64,000 bases of DNA from Microbacterium sp. CBA3102 (GCF_007954505.1 NZ_CP042412.1:2914001-2978000); one strand, 5' to 3'; positions 1 to 8,614 are shown, numbered from the stretch's first letter. Program-made: numbers and translations. Notes: generated from the sequence alone by a model not told the origin.

Positions 1-1812
1 CTGTTCGATGACCGCGCCGGCCTCGCCACGGCCCAGGTGAACCAGGAGTTGATGCGCATCCGCTCATCGACCGCGTCGACGTATGACAACAACCGACAGG
101 CGCAGGCGTATCGGAGCAACCGGCATGCGGGCCGACAGGCGCAGCGCCCTTCCCGAGGAGGCCGCCGTCCCGTCCGTGCCGCGAATGCGCGCCGGATCGA
201 ACGGATGGATCGTCCGGATGTCGTGCGCCTTCTGGAGCGCTCGAACCTCCTCCCGGCGATCTTCTTCATCTTCAGTCGCGTGGGGTGCGACGCGGCCGTG
301 CAGCAGGTGCGTCGCTCCGGCGTCCGTCTGACGTCGACGGAGGAGAGAGCTGAGATCCGGGCCATCGTCGAGGACCGCACCCGCACCCTCCAGGACGAAG
401 ACCTCGACGTCCTGGGCTACTGGGAGTGGCTGGACAACCTCGAACGCGGTGTCGCCTCTCATCACGCCGGTCTTCTGCCCGCCTTCAAGGAGGTCGTGGA
501 AGAGCTGTATCAGCGCAAGCTCGTCAAGGTGGTGTTCGCGACCGAGACCCTGGCTCTCGGCATCAACATGCCGGCGCGTACGGTCGTGCTCGAGAAGATG
601 GAGAAATTCAACGGCGAGGCACGCGTCGCGATCACGTCGGGGGAGTACACACAGCTCACCGGTCGCGCCGGACGCCGTGGCATCGACGTCGAGGGCCACG
701 CCGTCGTGCAGTGGACCGAGGGGATGGATCCCCAGGCTGTCGCTGCCCTCGCGTCCCGACGCACATACCCCCTGAACTCGAGCTTCCGTCCGACGTACAA
801 CATGGCCGTGAATCTGATCGACATGTTCGGCAAACCCCGAGCGCGGCAGATCCTCGAGTCGTCCTTCGCGCAGTTCCAGGCGGATCGTGCGGTCGTCGGC
901 CTCGCTCGGCAGGTGCGCGAAGCCGAGGAGTCGCTCGCCGGTTATCAGAGTGCGATGGCCTGTGAGCACGGGAGCTTCCCGGAGTACGCCGCGATCCGCC
1001 GCGAACTGAGCGATCTCGAGAAGAAGAACCGCCAGGACTCCCAGGCGCCACGGGCGTCACGGGACAAGCGGATGAAGCGCATCCAGACCCTGCGTACGCA
1101 GATGCAGCGCCACCCGTGCCACCGTTGTCCCGACCGCGAGGCTCATGCCCGCTGGGCGGAGCGCTATTGGAAGCTCAAGCGCCAGACAGACCGGATCCGG
1201 CGCCAGATCGAGACACGCACCGGAACGGTCGCGCGGGTGTTCGACCGCGTCGTCGAGGTCTTGGAGACACTCGACTACGTGACGCATGATGGTGCGGACA
1301 CGACGCTGACGGATGCCGGACGCACGATGCGCCGCATCTACGGCGAGCGGGATCTGCTGGTGGCCGAGTCCCTGAGACAGGGTCTCTGGGCGGGCTTGGA
1401 TGCTCCTTCGCTGGCAGCCATGGCCTGCTGCCTCGTGTACGAACCGCGACGCGATGAAGCCAATTCGGGGGAGCGCGGCCTGCCGCGTGGCGCATTCCGC
1501 ACCGCCTACGAAAAGACCACCACACTCTGGGCGGAGCTGGACGACCTGGAACAGGACCACCATCTTCCCGGCAGTGAGCCTCTCGCCGCCGGTCTGGCGG
1601 GTGCCATGCATGCCTGGGCGCGCGGGGGAGCGCTGGACCGCGTCCTGATCGACGCCGACATGGCAGCGGGAGACTTCGTGCGCTGGGCCAAGCAGACCAT
1701 CGATCTGCTGGATCAACTCTCGATCGTCGCGGAGGATGCCGCGCTGGCGCGTACCGCGCGGAGCGCTCTCGACGGAGTCCGCCGCGGCATCGTGGCCTAC
1801 TCGTCGATGTGA
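1..1812 (+). CDS. helY: HelY-type DEAD/DEAH (Ski2-like) helicase, 5' end cut by window
   Basis: The frame is open from base 1, so the N-terminal half with Walker A and DEAD/DEVH motifs lies outside the window. About 603 residues remain. The helicase C motifs are present: TETLALGIN near residue 181 and TGRAGRRG near residue 221, the arginine-finger motif of superfamily 2. A PCHRCPD cysteine pair near residue 373 and a long helical C-terminus fit the DSHCT-like tail of Ski2/Mtr4/HelY proteins. The family unwinds RNA or DNA with ATP; the exact role of HelY is not settled. A basic, low-complexity linker (residues about 25-65) precedes the C domain. The stop lies inside the lnt start region, and helY-lnt-rbpA is an order I associate with actinobacteria. 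The helicase assignment is firm; the HelY subtype is inferred. Confidence 0.9.
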   Translation: MFDDRAGLATAQVNQELMRIRSSTASTYDNNRQAQAYRSNRHAGRQAQRPSRGGRRPVRAANARRIERMDRPDVVRLLERSNLLPAIFFIFSRVGCDAAVQQVRRSGVRLTSTEERAEIRAIVEDRTRTLQDEDLDVLGYWEWLDNLERGVASHHAGLLPAFKEVVEELYQRKLVKVVFATETLALGINMPARTVVLEKMEKFNGEARVAITSGEYTQLTGRAGRRGIDVEGHAVVQWTEGMDPQAVAALASRRTYPLNSSFRPTYNMAVNLIDMFGKPRARQILESSFAQFQADRAVVGLARQVREAEESLAGYQSAMACEHGSFPEYAAIRRELSDLEKKNRQDSQAPRASRDKRMKRIQTLRTQMQRHPCHRCPDREAHARWAERYWKLKRQTDRIRRQIETRTGTVARVFDRVVEVLETLDYVTHDGADTTLTDAGRTMRRIYGERDLLVAESLRQGLWAGLDAPSLAAMACCLVYEPRRDEANSGERGLPRGAFRTAYEKTTTLWAELDDLEQDHHLPGSEPLAAGLAGAMHAWARGGALDRVLIDADMAAGDFVRWAKQTIDLLDQLSIVAEDAALARTARSALDGVRRGIVAYSSM

Positions 1813-3347
1813 GGGTGGACACGATGCCCGAACGCCCCGCTCCGCAGCGCGCCCTTCTCCCGCTCTGGGCGGCCGTCCTCACCGCGGGGGTCGCCGCCGT
1901 CCTCATGGACCTGGCGTATCCGGAGGGGGCCGTCTGGGTTCTCGCTTTCCCCGCCGTGGGGCTTCTGCTCGTCGCGCTGATCGGCCGTCGCTTCGGTGGC
2001 GCCCTGCTCGTCGGACTCGTGTACGGGGTTCTCTTCTTCGCGCTCTTGGTGTCGTGGACGTCGCGCTATCTCGGTCCCATCCCCTGGGGCGCGCTCAGTG
2101 TCGTCGAAGGCGGACTCACCGCGTTCGCCCTCATTCCGATCGCTCTGGCCTACCGGTGGCTGCCTCGTGCCTTCCCCGGTACCGCAGGGCGCCTCCTGGG
2201 GCTTCCGGCTGTCGTGGCCGCTCTCTGGGTCGGCAGGGAGCTCTTCGTCGGCTCCTGGCCCTACGGCGGCTTCCCATGGGCCCGGCTCGGCATGAGCCAG
2301 GCCGAGAGCCCGCTCGCCCCCGTGTCCTCCTGGCTCGGGGTCAGCGGACTCAGCTTCCTGATGGTGCTGCTGGTCGCGATGCTGGTCGAGGTGGTGCGGC
2401 TGCGCCTGTGGCGGCGGCCGCTGCGATTGTCGGCACCGACCGTGGCCATCCTCGTGCTGCTGTTCACCCCGCTCTTCCCGACCTCGCCGTCGGGCTCGAT
2501 GCGGATCGCGGCAGTGCAGGGGAACGGCCCGACGGGATACTTCGATGAGCGCGAAGCGTTCGCCGTGATCCAGGCGCAGACGGACGCCACCGCACCTCTG
2601 TACGGAGAAGACGTCGACCTGCTCGTGTGGCCGGAAGGGTCCTTGGACGCCGATCCGTTCCAGAACGACGCGATCGCCCGGCGGATGACGCTCGTCTCGA
2701 ACCGCATCGATGCGCCTCTGCTCGCCAACGCGGCGACGGGGCGCGATGACGTCTACTTCAACACGTCGATGCTCTGGACGGCCGACGGCACGGCTACGCA
2801 GCTGCACGACAAGAGACATCCGGTCCCGTTCGGCGAGTACGTTCCGGATCGTCCCTTCTTCAACGCGCTGGCGCCCGATCTGATCGGTCTGATCCAACGG
2901 GAGTACACGCCCGGATCCAACCCGCCGGTCGTCGACGTGGACGGCGTCACGATCGGCCTGGCCATCTGCTTCGACGTCATCTATGACGACGTCATCTGGG
3001 AAGGCCTGAACGACGGCGCAGAGGTCCTGGTGTTCCAGACCAACAACGCGGACTTCCGCGGCACCGACGAGAACCTCCAGCAGCTCGCGTTCGCACGGAT
3101 GCGGGCGATCGAGACCGGTCGCAGTGTCGTGAACGTGTCGACGGTCGGCACCAGCCAGGTCATCCGCGCGGACGGTTCGACCGTCACGAGCCTCGATGCA
3201 GGAGAGGCCGGTGCGATGCTCGACGATGTCGAACTTCGTACCGGCTTCACAGCGGGTGTGCTCCTGGGCCCCGTCATCCAGCAGCTGCTGCTCTGGGGCG
3301 GTGTCGGCGCGCTCCTCTTCGGGTGGTGGCGCGCCAGGGGGCGTTAA
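1809..3347 (+). CDS. lnt: Apolipoprotein N-acyltransferase
   Basis: The protein has 512 residues. It adds the third acyl chain to the N-terminal cysteine of lipoproteins in the cytoplasmic membrane. The N-terminal 200 residues hold several hydrophobic helices, and a C-terminal one is followed by a short basic tail. Between them is a nitrilase-type domain with the full Glu-Lys-Cys triad: E276 in VWPEGS, K335 in HDKRHPVPFGEY and C387 in AICFDV. The start is GTG overlapping the helY stop (GTGTGA area); an ATG at 1824 is an alternative. In actinobacteria the homologue often pairs with a polyprenol mannosyltransferase, but no such domain is present here. The 3' end overlaps the convergent rbpA stop, so there is no room for a terminator. 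Confidence 0.93.
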   Translation: MRVDTMPERPAPQRALLPLWAAVLTAGVAAVLMDLAYPEGAVWVLAFPAVGLLLVALIGRRFGGALLVGLVYGVLFFALLVSWTSRYLGPIPWGALSVVEGGLTAFALIPIALAYRWLPRAFPGTAGRLLGLPAVVAALWVGRELFVGSWPYGGFPWARLGMSQAESPLAPVSSWLGVSGLSFLMVLLVAMLVEVVRLRLWRRPLRLSAPTVAILVLLFTPLFPTSPSGSMRIAAVQGNGPTGYFDEREAFAVIQAQTDATAPLYGEDVDLLVWPEGSLDADPFQNDAIARRMTLVSNRIDAPLLANAATGRDDVYFNTSMLWTADGTATQLHDKRHPVPFGEYVPDRPFFNALAPDLIGLIQREYTPGSNPPVVDVDGVTIGLAICFDVIYDDVIWEGLNDGAEVLVFQTNNADFRGTDENLQQLAFARMRAIETGRSVVNVSTVGTSQVIRADGSTVTSLDAGEAGAMLDDVELRTGFTAGVLLGPVIQQLLLWGGVGALLFGWWRARGR

Positions 3348-3727
3348 GCCCCGATCTTCTCCCGCGTCGGGTCTTCTCCTGCACCGCGACGGGCGCGGAT
3401 GAAGGCGAGGCGCTCTTCCAGGAGCTCCTCGAGCTCCGCTCGCGTGCGGCGCTCCATCAGCATGTCCCAGTGGGTGCGTGCGGCCTTCTCATCGCTTGCT
3501 TCGAGCGTCACGGCCTCGCCGTCGACGTTCAGACGGGCTTCCGCGCCGCACGCACGGCACTCCCACGTCTGGGGCGGCTCGGCGTCCGCTGCGAACATCA
3601 GGTTCGTGACGTGTCCGCACGTGTCACAGGTGTAGGTCGTTTCGCGGCGCTCCATGAAAACGACGCCCTCTTCGCTCTGTAGGCTCTGGGCGCCGAGCCG
3701 GATGCCGCGCAGGCTGCGATCTGCCAT
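3344..3727 (-). CDS. rbpA: RNA polymerase-binding protein RbpA
   Basis: The 127-residue protein is an actinobacterial RNA polymerase accessory factor that binds the principal sigma factor and stabilises the open complex. The N-terminal RGIRLGAQSLQSE segment is typical. It is followed by a zinc-ribbon-like core with cysteines 34, 37, 57 and 60 and an acidic, helical sigma-interaction tail. The reading frame starts with ATG. A promoter-like sequence lies immediately upstream (see 3752-3782). In Streptomyces rbpA is under SigR control, which this promoter could reflect. The family call is firm. Confidence 0.95.
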   Translation of the reverse strand: MADRSLRGIRLGAQSLQSEEGVVFMERRETTYTCDTCGHVTNLMFAADAEPPQTWECRACGAEARLNVDGEAVTLEASDEKAARTHWDMLMERRTRAELEELLEERLAFIRARRGAGEDPTREKIGA

Positions 3728-3751
3728 TTTGTGGTCCTCTCGTCGCTGTCA

Positions 3752-3782
3752 GGTATAACGCTCCAGCCTGTGCGCTTCATCC
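3752..3782 (-). promoter_or_regulatory. Candidate rbpA promoter, SigR/SigH-like
   Basis: On the minus strand GGATG is followed after 18 bases by GTT, within GTTATACC. This resembles the SigR/SigH class (GGAAT, 18-19 bases, GTT) with a weak -35. The same GTTATACC also offers a TATACC -10 for the housekeeping sigma factor. The site ends about 25 bases before the rbpA ATG. Oxidative-stress control of rbpA is known in Streptomyces; its presence here is inference from one short motif. Confidence 0.4.
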
Positions 3783-3851
3783 ACGCGGGCGACTTCGCGG
3801 CGGAATTCACAGCCGAATCCCAGCGCCGGAGGTTATGGGGCGCGTCGGCGA

Positions 3852-4628
3852 CTACTTCGCAGAGAGCGTGGCCAGTGCGATGTCGGCACGGTCGGACACG
3901 ATGCCGTCCACTCCGGCCGCAACGAGTCGGAGCATGTCGATGGGGTCGTTCACGGTCCAGACGTGGATCTCGACGCCGCGGCGGCGGGCGGCGCGGAGCA
4001 GGGCCGGGGTGAGTACGGTCAGCTTCCCGTGGCGCTCCGGGATCTGAAGCGCATCGATGTCTTCGAGCACACGACCGGGGGAGAGGTGCAGTGCGGAGAG
4101 TGCTCGGAGAGCGGCGATGGTGCGGCTCCCCCCGGAGGTGGCCGGTCGGAGCGCGGCGCCCGCCTTCAGCACGGACGCGACCGTTCCACGGCGATTGGAG
4201 TCAGAGAAGCTCGTCACCAGCACGCGGTGAGTGTGGTTGGCGAGGATCGGCCCGAGTGGCTCGACAGCGGCGGACGTCTTCACGTCGACATTGAAACGGA
4301 CCTCGGGAAACGAATCGAGTGCCTCCGAGACGGTGAGCAACCCGCCATGGTCGGCGAACATCTCGCGCAGTTCGCGCGTGCGCACGTCGCGGACGGCTCG
4401 CTTGTCGCCCAGGAGGCGATCGAGTGTCGAATCGTGGAACAGCACGACGTCACCGTCGGCGGTCACCTGGCAGTCGGTCTCGACGTACTCGGCGCCGGCG
4501 GCATGGGCGGCGGCGATGGCTGCGGCCGAGTTCTCCCAGACGCCCGAGTCCTCGCCGGCCGCGGTGATCAGACCGCGGTGGGCGAGGACTCGGGGATGCC
4601 GTGCCTTCGAGAAGTACGGGTGCGTCAC
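3852..4628 (-). CDS. Glycerophosphodiester phosphodiesterase family protein
   Basis: The 258-residue protein has the GDPD TIM-barrel signature: AHRGL near the N-terminus, ENSAAAI, ETDCQVTADGD and VLFHDSTLDR, which hold the metal and catalytic His/Glu/Asp residues. The family hydrolyses glycerophosphodiesters to glycerol 3-phosphate and an alcohol. I see no signal peptide, so a cytoplasmic place is likely. I chose the GTG at 4628 (VTHPYFSKARHP) because it overlaps the stop of the SPFH gene by four bases (GTGA). A longer open frame upstream runs inside that gene and is not credible. Translation is probably coupled to the SPFH and NfeD-like genes. Confidence 0.87.
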   Translation of the reverse strand: MTHPYFSKARHPRVLAHRGLITAAGEDSGVWENSAAAIAAAHAAGAEYVETDCQVTADGDVVLFHDSTLDRLLGDKRAVRDVRTRELREMFADHGGLLTVSEALDSFPEVRFNVDVKTSAAVEPLGPILANHTHRVLVTSFSDSNRRGTVASVLKAGAALRPATSGGSRTIAALRALSALHLSPGRVLEDIDALQIPERHGKLTVLTPALLRAARRRGVEIHVWTVNDPIDMLRLVAAGVDGIVSDRADIALATLSAK

Positions 4629-5554
4629 GCGCCCGGCAGTGTGTTGGTCGGGCCCTGGCCCGGCTTCGGGGTGAATGCGCTGCCGATGCCCTTGAGCGCC
4701 TCGGTGAGTTCGCTCGGGATGATCCACAGCTTGTTGGACTGGCCTTCGCTGATCTTCGGGAGCATCTGCAGGTACTGGTAGGCGAGCAGTTTGTCGTCCG
4801 GCGCACCCTGATGAATGGCGCTGAAGACGTTCTGGATCGCTTCGGCTTCACCCTGGGCACGGAGCACCGCAGCCTGCTTGTCGCCCTCTGCCCGGAGGAT
4901 CTCGGCTTGACGGGAGCCCTCCGCTTCGAGGATCGCCGACTGCTTGGTGCCCTCGGCGGTGAGGATCGCCGCGCGACGGTCACGCTCGGCGCGCATCTGC
5001 TTTTCCATGGAGTCCTGGATCGAGATGGGCGGGTCGATCGCTTTCAGCTCGACGCGTCCGACACGGATGCCCCACTTGCCCGTCGCCTCGTCCAGCACGA
5101 CGCGCAGCTGGCCGTTGATGTTGTCGCGACTGGTGAGTGCCTCTTCGAGGTTGAGCCCACCCACGACGTTACGCAGGGTGGTGGTGGTCAGCTGCTCGAC
5201 GGCACCGAGGTAGTTCGCGATCTCGTAGGTGGCGGCGCGGGCATCGGTGACCTGGAAGTACACGACGGTGTCGATCGAGACGACGAGGTTGTCCTCGGTG
5301 ATCACCGGTTGCGGCGGGAACGAGACGACCTGCTCGCGCATGTCGATGAGCGGACGAAGACGGTCGATGAAGGGGACCAGGATGTTCAGACCTGGCGTGA
5401 GCGTCTTGTGGTAGCGCCCGAGGCGCTCGACGACGCCGGCAGTCGCCTGCGGAATGATGCGGATGGCCCGTGCGACGGTGACCACCACGAAGATGATCAC
5501 GGCGATGGCGAGGATCCATCCGATCGCTGCGGGGATGAACGATGCGTCGTCCAC
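4625..5554 (-). CDS. SPFH/band 7 (stomatin/QmcA-like) membrane protein
   Basis: The 309-residue protein has one N-terminal hydrophobic helix (residues about 7-28), then the SPFH domain starting at IIPQATAGVVERLGRY. A long Ala/Glu-rich coiled coil follows (residues about 180-245; ILEAEGSRQAEI-type repeats). Bacterial members form large membrane-anchored oligomers linked to membrane microdomains and FtsH quality control. The start is GTG, with a GGAG Shine-Dalgarno at the end of the preceding NfeD-like gene, eight bases away. Pairing with an NfeD gene is the classic arrangement, so the two proteins probably act together. Confidence 0.92.
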   Translation of the reverse strand: MDDASFIPAAIGWILAIAVIIFVVVTVARAIRIIPQATAGVVERLGRYHKTLTPGLNILVPFIDRLRPLIDMREQVVSFPPQPVITEDNLVVSIDTVVYFQVTDARAATYEIANYLGAVEQLTTTTLRNVVGGLNLEEALTSRDNINGQLRVVLDEATGKWGIRVGRVELKAIDPPISIQDSMEKQMRAERDRRAAILTAEGTKQSAILEAEGSRQAEILRAEGDKQAAVLRAQGEAEAIQNVFSAIHQGAPDDKLLAYQYLQMLPKISEGQSNKLWIIPSELTEALKGIGSAFTPKPGQGPTNTLPGA

Positions 5555-5562
5555 GGGAACTC

Positions 5563-6036
5563 CTAGTCGTTGACGGGTCGGACGATGGCGGTGGCGCCGT
5601 TGATCACGCTCACGGCGATCGGCGCCCCCGAGGGAATCGGAACGGGGGTCGAAGTCCGCGCGGTCCAGGTGTCGCCGTTCGCGAGCTTCACTTGCCCGGA
5701 GATCTGGGTGATCTCACTCAGGGCCACACCGCGCAGGTCGAGAAGGGCGTCGACGTTCGATTTCGTCGGATCCTCCCCGCGGTGCAGACGCTTGAGCAAC
5801 GGGGGCCGGAGGAAGAGGATGAAGACCGCCGCAGCGGCCGCTGCGATGATCACCTGCACCCACACCGGCACACCCAGCAGATCGGTCACGAGACCGACGA
5901 CGCTGCCGAAGGCGAGCATGAGGAACGTGAAGTCCAGCGAGAGCATCTCGATGACGAGGAAGACGGCGATCAGGACCAGCCAGCCGATCCAGGCCCATTG
6001 GTCGATGAACGTGACGAATGTCGTGAAGTTGTCCAT
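5563..6036 (-). CDS. NfeD-like membrane protein
   Basis: The 157-residue protein starts MDNFTTFVTF. It has two or three hydrophobic helices (residues about 15-80) and a C-terminal OB-fold-like domain with ALSEITQISGQVKLANG. It is the short NfeD form without the serine protease domain. NfeD proteins partner with SPFH/stomatin proteins at the membrane. I chose the ATG at 6036 because a strong AGGAGG lies just upstream; the frame extends further upstream but into non-coding-like sequence. It is the first gene of the NfeD-SPFH-GDPD minus-strand operon. Confidence 0.88.
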   Translation of the reverse strand: MDNFTTFVTFIDQWAWIGWLVLIAVFLVIEMLSLDFTFLMLAFGSVVGLVTDLLGVPVWVQVIIAAAAAAVFILFLRPPLLKRLHRGEDPTKSNVDALLDLRGVALSEITQISGQVKLANGDTWTARTSTPVPIPSGAPIAVSVINGATAIVRPVND

Positions 6037-6104
6037 GCGGCCTCCTTTCTGGTCAACGTACCACGCGGAGGCCCGCCCATCGGGGTGCCCCGGCGCGCGC
6101 TTGA

Positions 6105-6137
6105 TAGTGTGAGAGGGCCGTGCGATCACGGCTTTTT
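6105..6137 (+). promoter_or_regulatory. Leader hairpin with U-tract and possible -10 before the SDR gene
   Basis: A TAGTGT sequence at 6105-6110 could be a -10. It is followed at 6117-6132 by a perfect 6-bp stem (GCCGTG/CACGGC, loop CGAT) and five Ts at 6133-6137, just 22 bases before the SDR GTG start. The form is that of an intrinsic terminator, but no plus-strand gene precedes it for over 2.5 kb. It may therefore be an attenuator or a 5' stabilising stem. No ligand domain is visible. Confidence 0.35.
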
Positions 6138-6158
6138 CACGCATCATGAGGAGTCACC

Positions 6159-6923
6159 GTGACCGACGTTCTTCCCGCAGGATCCCTCGAAGGCAAGGTC
6201 GCGCTTGTCACCGGTTCATCACGCGGGATCGGCGCCGACACCGTGCGCTACCTCGCCGAGGCCGGCGCCGATGTGGTCATCAACTACCGCAACAAGGCGC
6301 CGCGTGCGGAGAAGCTCGCCACGCAGCTGCGCGAGCTCGGTCGCCGCGCGCTCGTCGTCGGCGCGGATCTCACCGATCCGGCCTCGGTCGCCGAGATGTT
6401 CGAGGCGGTCCGCGCTGAGTACGGACGCCTCGACGTGCTGGTGCTCAACGCGTCCGGTGGCATGGAGTCGGGGATGGCGGAGGACTACGCGCTCACGTTG
6501 AACCGTGACGCGCAGCTGAACGTGCTCGAGGCTGCGACGCCGCTGCTCGGAGACGGTGCACGGGTGGTCTTCGTCACCAGCCACCAGGCCCACTTCATCC
6601 GCACCACGCCCACGATGCCGGAGTACGAGCCGGTCGCGCTGTCGAAGCGAGCCGGGGAAGACGCGCTTCGTGAGCTCATCCCGAGCCTTGCCGAGAAGGG
6701 GATCGGCTTCACGGTCGTCTCCGGAGACATGATCGAGGGAACGATCACTGCGACCCTGTTGGAGCGGGCGAACCCCGGCGCGATCGCCGAGCGGCGGGAG
6801 TCGGCAGGCAAGCTCTACAACGTCTCCGAGTTCGCTGCCGAGGTGGCCAAGGCCACGGTCGATCCTGTTCCGGCTGACAACACACGCCTGGTCGGCGATG
6901 TGAGCGCGTTCGCCGCGGAGTGA
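6159..6923 (+). CDS. SDR family oxidoreductase with unusual active site
   Basis: The 254-residue protein has a Rossmann fold with the NAD(P)-binding glycine motif TGSSRGIG (residues 18-25) and the NASGG motif of short-chain dehydrogenases. The usual YxxxK pair is missing: the aligned segment is VALSK, with Val159 in place of the catalytic Tyr, Lys163 kept and a Tyr156 three residues earlier. The family reduces or oxidises carbonyl/hydroxyl groups, but this variant may use Tyr156 differently or bind without catalysis. The start is GTG with GAGGAG upstream. It is a single gene followed by a strong bidirectional terminator. Confidence 0.85.
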   Translation: MTDVLPAGSLEGKVALVTGSSRGIGADTVRYLAEAGADVVINYRNKAPRAEKLATQLRELGRRALVVGADLTDPASVAEMFEAVRAEYGRLDVLVLNASGGMESGMAEDYALTLNRDAQLNVLEAATPLLGDGARVVFVTSHQAHFIRTTPTMPEYEPVALSKRAGEDALRELIPSLAEKGIGFTVVSGDMIEGTITATLLERANPGAIAERRESAGKLYNVSEFAAEVAKATVDPVPADNTRLVGDVSAFAAE

Positions 6924-6936
6924 CCTCCGACCTACG

Positions 6937-6975
6937 GAACGGCCCCGTCCTGCTGGATGCAGGACGGGGCCGTTC
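6937..6975. terminator. Strong bidirectional terminator hairpin
   Basis: A perfect 17-bp inverted repeat (6937-6953 and 6959-6975) flanks a 5-base loop TGGAT. It lies between the convergent SDR and HdeD-like genes, 13 and 15 bases from their ends. The stem is GC-rich with an AA/TT base, so it can serve both strands. Confidence 0.85.
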
Positions 6976-6990
6976 TGTTCGCGGGGGAGA

Positions 6991-7587
6991 TCAGCTGGCC
7001 GTGTCTCCCTGAACGGCGGCCACATACTCCTTCTCGTCCTTGCCGAGCGTGAAAGCACGCACGATCTGGATGATGCCGAGAACGATCAGCGAGATGCCGA
7101 GCAGCAGCCAGAATGCGAAGCCGGCGATCAGCGGCGAGAACAGGACGATGATTCCGGCGACGATGCTCAGGAGTGCATAGAGAACGGTCCAGACGCGCGA
7201 GCCATCGCTGCCCAGAAGCGTCAGGGCCACGACGCCATCGACGATCCAGCTGATGCCGATGAAGATCACGACCACGAACGCGAGCGTGGCCGCAGCTGCA
7301 TTCAAGTTGAAGAACGCGATGATGCCGGCCGCGACGTAGAGCAGTCCGAGGACGATGTGCCCCACGCGGGCCCATCCGCCCTTGGCGCTCGAGAAGATGC
7401 CCAGCCCGATGTAGACGAGTCCGGCGACGACCAGGTAGGAGGCGAAGATCGCCGTCACGATGACCGCGGACTTCACCGGCCAGACGAGGAGGACGATTCC
7501 GGCGACGAGCGCGAGAACACCGGCGACGGCGAGCGAGATGCGAATCGATTTGAACAGTGACTTCGCCTCGGCGAGTGGTTCAGACAT
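6991..7587 (-). CDS. HdeD/DUF308-like membrane protein
   Basis: The 198-residue protein has six hydrophobic helices in a repeated pattern (for example LAVAGVLALVAGIVLLVWP and ISLIVLGIIQIV), the pattern of the HdeD/DUF308 family. E. coli HdeD is tied to acid resistance; the role in actinobacteria is unknown. The start is ATG with AAGGGG upstream. A TGAGGA-TGCT-TCCTCA inverted repeat at 7618-7633 sits about 30 bases before the start and may be an operator. It is transcribed away from the AraC regulator. Confidence 0.8.
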   Translation of the reverse strand: MSEPLAEAKSLFKSIRISLAVAGVLALVAGIVLLVWPVKSAVIVTAIFASYLVVAGLVYIGLGIFSSAKGGWARVGHIVLGLLYVAAGIIAFFNLNAAAATLAFVVVIFIGISWIVDGVVALTLLGSDGSRVWTVLYALLSIVAGIIVLFSPLIAGFAFWLLLGISLIVLGIIQIVRAFTLGKDEKEYVAAVQGDTAS

Positions 7588-7728
7588 GGTTGGGGACCCC
7601 TTTCTGAGAAAATCCTGTGAGGATGCTTCCTCAGGGTAGCGCCCTCACAGCCCCGAATGGGGAGGAGTCGCCGTTCGCGTTTCATTCCGTCACACCAGGA
7701 CACCCGGCGTCATGGCACTATCGACTTC

Positions 7729-8169
7729 GTGACGGGTCCGGATGATGCGCGCTTGCGCGAGCTCACAGTGATGCGAAGAGTGCGGGATCGCATCGATCGC
7801 GAGTATGCCCGGCCGCTGGATGTCGAGGCGCTGGCCCGGGGTGTGCACATGTCGGCGGGGCACCTGAGTCGGTGCTTCCGGGACGCATACGGCGAATCGC
7901 CGTACTCGTACCTGATGACGAGACGGATCGAGCGGGCGATGGCACTCCTGCGCCGTGGCGACCTCACGGTCACCGAGGTCTGCTTCGAAGTCGGCTGCTC
8001 ATCGCTCGGCACGTTCAGCACCCGGTTCACCGAGCTGGTCGGTGTCTCACCCCGCGTGTACCGTGAACGAGCAGCGCACGTCGAAGGGATTCCCTCGTTC
8101 CAGGCCAAGCAGGTCACACGACCGATCAGGAATCAAGAAGCACCCCGCATCGATGCCCATCTAACGTGA
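7729..8169 (+). CDS. AraC family transcriptional regulator
   Basis: The 146-residue protein is almost entirely the double helix-turn-helix AraC DNA-binding domain: a first HTH around DVEALARGVHMSAGHLSRCFR and the second around TVTEVCFEVGCSSLGTFSTRF, ending in GVSPRVYR. There is no separate ligand-binding domain. I chose GTG at 7729 (VTGPDDARL); the longer open frame upstream has no family similarity. The stop overlaps the next gene by four bases (GTGA), so it is translationally coupled to the VOC protein and probably controls that cassette. Confidence 0.87.
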   Translation: MTGPDDARLRELTVMRRVRDRIDREYARPLDVEALARGVHMSAGHLSRCFRDAYGESPYSYLMTRRIERAMALLRRGDLTVTEVCFEVGCSSLGTFSTRFTELVGVSPRVYRERAAHVEGIPSFQAKQVTRPIRNQEAPRIDAHLT

Positions 8170-8585
8170 AAACCATGAACATCAGCATCCACTACGCCTT
8201 CCTGCCTCACACCGACGCCGAAGCTGCGCTCGGGTTCTACCGAGATGCGCTCGGCTTCGAGGTGCGCAACGACGTCGGGTACGACGGTCTCCGCTGGCTC
8301 ACGGTCGGACCGGAGGGACAGCCCGAGACATCGATCGTGCTTCACCCACCGGCAACCGACCCCGGCATCACCGACGCCGAGCGGCAGACGATCCTCGAGC
8401 TGATCGCCAAGGGCAGCTATGCCGCGCTCACCCTCGCGAGCGACGACCTCGACGGGCTCTTCGAACGGCTCGTCGAAGGCGGGGCAGACGTCGTGCAGGA
8501 ACCCATGGACCAGCCTTACGGCGTCCGCGACTGTGCTTTCCGGGATCCGGCAGGCAACCTGCTCCGTATCAACCAGGCCGCCTGA
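8166..8585 (+). CDS. VOC (glyoxalase/bleomycin-resistance fold) protein
   Basis: The 139-residue protein has the two beta-alpha-beta-beta-beta modules of the vicinal oxygen chelate fold: HTDAEAALGFYRDALGFE at the N-terminus and RDCAFRDPAGNLLRINQ at the C-terminus. Family members isomerise, cleave or merely bind small molecules, including bleomycin-like drugs. The GTG start overlaps the AraC stop; an ATG at 8175 is possible. The UvrA-like gene follows 29 bases later. The context suggests drug tolerance, but the substrate is unknown. Confidence 0.85.
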   Translation: MKTMNISIHYAFLPHTDAEAALGFYRDALGFEVRNDVGYDGLRWLTVGPEGQPETSIVLHPPATDPGITDAERQTILELIAKGSYAALTLASDDLDGLFERLVEGGADVVQEPMDQPYGVRDCAFRDPAGNLLRINQAA

Positions 8586-8614
8586 ACCCTCCACCGAATC
8601 GACGAAGGACGCTG

